Below are positions 62,205 to 64,000 of a stretch of 64,000 nt of DNA, piece by piece; the stretch's first letter is position 1, and every line of letters starts with the position of its first letter. The notes under the pieces are model-generated. The model was not told the DNA's origin. It worked only from the letters and a program-made list of their open reading frames with translations, and ran no database searches. The stretch covers positions 18,308,570-18,372,569 of the forward strand of contig NC_090707.1 of assembly GCF_040954835.1 (NCBI RefSeq), read 5' to 3'. A program made the position numbers and the translations under genes. This DNA comes from Lepisosteus oculatus (Eukaryota > Chordata > Actinopteri > Semionotiformes > Lepisosteidae).

Positions 62205-62300
62205 AGGTAGTTTCCCATTGGTTAGTGTAACAGGGTCTGTGGTTAACGTGGCACTCACACAACGTTTTAACGTCATCACGGTGGTACACTAAAGTTTCTC
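62205..62300 (+). promoter_or_regulatory. Probable DNAJC10 promoter motifs (inverted CCAAT, ACGTGG, CRE half-site)
   Basis: ATTGG (inverted CCAAT, NF-Y type) lies at 62217-62221, ACGTGG (core of ATF6/XBP1 sites) at 62246-62251 and AACGTCAT near 62268. DNAJC10 is known to be induced by the unfolded protein response in mammals, and these are the right kinds of box. They do not form the canonical ERSE (CCAAT-N9-CCACG): spacing and order differ. Regulation by ER stress is therefore a suggestion. Confidence 0.35.
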
Positions 62301-62454
62301 TTAGTGTCTGCAAATATACCGGTACCGAAATAACAGGATCTTTACCCGGATAGGCGAGGAGAAGTAATGTTTGCCTTATTATAATTGCCATGTGCTTTCC
62401 TTTGTAAGCTGCAGTCTGTATAAGCTTAGATGTTTATGTTATCAGAAAAAAACA

Positions 62455-62511
62455 TTCATTGAAATTTTGGAAACGCTTTAGACTGACATTGGTGCGACGA
62501 AACAGGAGTCG
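62455..62511 (+). other. DNAJC10: Probable non-coding first exon of DNAJC10 (5' limit unknown)
   Basis: A strong donor, AGTCG followed by GTAAGT, lies at 62511/62512, and the next good acceptor on this strand is at 63646, giving a 1,135-bp first intron. The left edge is not determined; the value given is a placeholder in the region just downstream of promoter-like motifs. The exon is inferred from splice signals only. Confidence 0.45.
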
Positions 62512-63646
62512 GTAAGTTGTCTGTCTACCCATCCTTATATCTAAAGTGATGCACTTTTGTTAGCATATTATCACATAAGGTTAAAAGTGATGCAGATTTA
62601 AGAATAGGTATAAGTACTGTATAACCCCAGATTCAGAGCAAGTTTTAATTAAAACGAATAATAAATTTTGTACATGATCTAGCTAATCCTAATAATAACA
62701 GCATCAAGATTTTAATAGTTGCATATTTTAATGCTATCTGTTACTAGAAGATAAACACGTTTAATTGAACTGCTTTCATTCCTTGTTCATGTGAATTATA
62801 AACAACTGCAACTAGAAATTCCAGTTTGTGAACACAAAACAATTGATTTCTTTCATGTATGTAATTACCTGCTATACACATATTACTGTACATTTAAACC
62901 TGAGTTCAGGAGCAATCCTGGTATGATTTTTAGCTAGAATGTATGCCTCCCCATGGGTAAACCATTACAGTTTCCTGGATCTTACAAAGATAACCATCAT
63001 ACCTCATTATCTTCACCCAAGGTTACTTTTCGTTCATAAACCTTGTTACTGTAATAGATGGATTGAAAAAAAATGAACATTCCTGCTTTCATCACACACT
63101 GTAGATTATTTTCTGTATAGAAACATTGTGGTGCAGTTACGATGTGTCTTTTTCTAAGTGGAAAAGTGAAGTTTGTTTATTTGTACTTCAGTTTACTTTA
63201 GTACTTTGCAGTCTACAAAGACCATTAGTTCCTCATTGACCTCCTCTTCTGCAATAATTTATTCTTCATCAAATCTAAATTGAGGGCATTCATTTTTGGG
63301 TACAAATTGTGATTTAATTATTTCATTTAGAATTAACTCACTATGTGTTGTAAAAGGTATGAAATGCTGCCTATTTGGAAAATGTCCGGCACCTCCTGGC
63401 TATAAATCATACAATTCTCCCTAAAAATTGAGTTTTTTGTTTAGATTGTTTTCACACCATGGACTGCATCCAAAAACATTAACTTTTAAAATGCTATGCA
63501 GTACTGCCAAAATTGATCTAAAGTATAGATAAATGTCCTTTGACAGGATTTAATATCAAAAGGTGTGATGTAGCTCTGGATTTATAGAATCACTATAATG
63601 TACAATCATTGTTTGCATAATGTTTTCTCATTTTTTTCCAACATAG

Positions 63647-63768
63647 ATATCTTTAAAACTGTTTGAAGCAAGCAGTTACTGGCACATAGCTGAGGATGAA
63701 GATATCGAATTCAGCTTGAGAGCAACTGTGTCTTGAAGGTTGATTGAGTCAGCGGGGAGCAGAACACA
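63647..63768 (+). other. DNAJC10: DNAJC10 5' UTR portion of exon 2, with a short upstream ORF
   Basis: Sequence between the splice acceptor ending at 63646 and the start codon at 63769. It has an upstream ATG at 63696 opening an 8-codon frame (MKISNSA, stop TGA at 63717-63719) that closes 49 nt before the main start. A at -3 gives it a passable context. Short upstream ORFs are common in stress-responsive leaders, but a role here is inference. Confidence 0.6.
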
Positions 63769-63987
63769 ATGGAATCAGCACTACTTGCAGAACAAACCTG
63801 TTGTGTTTACAGAAGACAGTCAAGCAGAACATTTTTGTACTTTTTTGTTATAATATGTTTGGCTGCTGTTATTTCCTGCAATGATGATTATTATGAGCTA
63901 CTTGGAGTGTCCAGAGAAGCAAGTAATAGAGAAATTCGACAGGCCTTTAAGAAGCTTGCACTAACAATGCATCCTGATAAAAACCCT
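63769..63987 (+). CDS. DNAJC10: DNAJC10 / ERdj5, first coding exon (partial gene)
   Basis: N-terminus of an ER-lumen J-domain and thioredoxin-repeat reductase that works with BiP in ER-associated degradation. The 73 visible codons begin at an ATG with A at -3 and G at +4. Residues about 22-37 ([16 protein letters not shown]) form a signal peptide or hydrophobic leader. From residue 39 a J domain follows: [20 protein letters not shown], then [15 protein letters not shown], with the invariant HPD at 68-70 that stimulates Hsp70 ATPase. The exon ends after DKNP at a GTAAGT donor in phase 0, where I recall the mammalian gene also splices. The rest of the J domain and all thioredoxin domains lie beyond 64000. 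The 3' acceptor at 63646 (pyrimidine tract, then ACATAG) places the exon at 63647-63987. The N-terminal 35 residues differ from mammalian DNAJC10, as expected for a leader; the J-domain start matches DNAJC10 better than other DNAJ proteins I recall. Confidence 0.9.
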
Positions 63988-64000
63988 GTAAGTAAATATC

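Noticed and set aside
62217..62251. Canonical ER stress response element
   Set aside because: Boxes are present, but spacing (24 nt between) and order do not match CCAAT-N9-CCACG or ERSE-II.
1..64000. CRISPR arrays or prokaryotic operons
   Set aside because: No regularly spaced short repeats; spliced vertebrate genes and eukaryotic retroelements show this is a eukaryotic genome.

Overview
The window looks like nuclear DNA from a ray-finned fish. It is AT-rich, its coding exons are interrupted by GT-AG introns, and it carries a fish-type mix of mobile elements: Tc1-like DNA transposons, an L2-like LINE, tRNA- and 5S-derived SINEs, Ty3/Gypsy fragments, solo LTRs and Penelope-like termini. A slowly evolving non-teleost lineage (gar, bowfin, sturgeon or bichir) is my guess from the repeat types; the sequence does not prove it.

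Only two host genes are visible, both at the right end. NUP35 (Nup53, a nuclear pore scaffold nucleoporin) lies on the minus strand at 55,379-61,894 in nine coding exons that join in phase into a predicted 329-residue protein. DNAJC10 (ERdj5, an ER-resident J-domain disulfide reductase) lies on the plus strand. Its first coding exon is 63,769-63,987, preceded by a probable non-coding exon ending at 62,511, and the rest of the gene runs off the window. The genes are head to head, with start codons about 1.9 kb apart and promoter-like motifs between them (CRE, E-box, YY1-like, inverted CCAAT, ACGTGG).

The left 55 kb, downstream of NUP35, has no host exon I can recognise and reads as a gene desert filled with repeats. 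In order: a Tc1 scrap and tRNA-SINEs (2-6 kb) with a 50-bp near-perfect hairpin at 4.0 kb; a T/C-biased decayed block (7.9-11.4 kb) holding a solo LTR and a Penelope-like end; a degenerate tandem array (13.4-15.3 kb) split by a solo LTR; three more solo LTRs (16.8, 17.9 and 19.2 kb); two 5S-SINEs (22 and 29.4 kb); Penelope-like ends (24.7 and 30.4 kb); a Gypsy pol relic with integrase upstream of reverse transcriptase (30.5-32.7 kb); a decayed Tc1 (35.1-36.4 kb); a quiet, possibly conserved stretch (36.4-39.3 kb); two solo LTRs and a minisatellite (39.6-42.8 kb); an L2 LINE containing a SINE that contains a solo LTR (43.8-47.5 kb); and SINE and Penelope-like fragments (49-53 kb).

No CRISPR, rRNA gene, tRNA gene or intact transposase or polymerase was found. 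Most short open frames are chance frames or pieces of these repeats.
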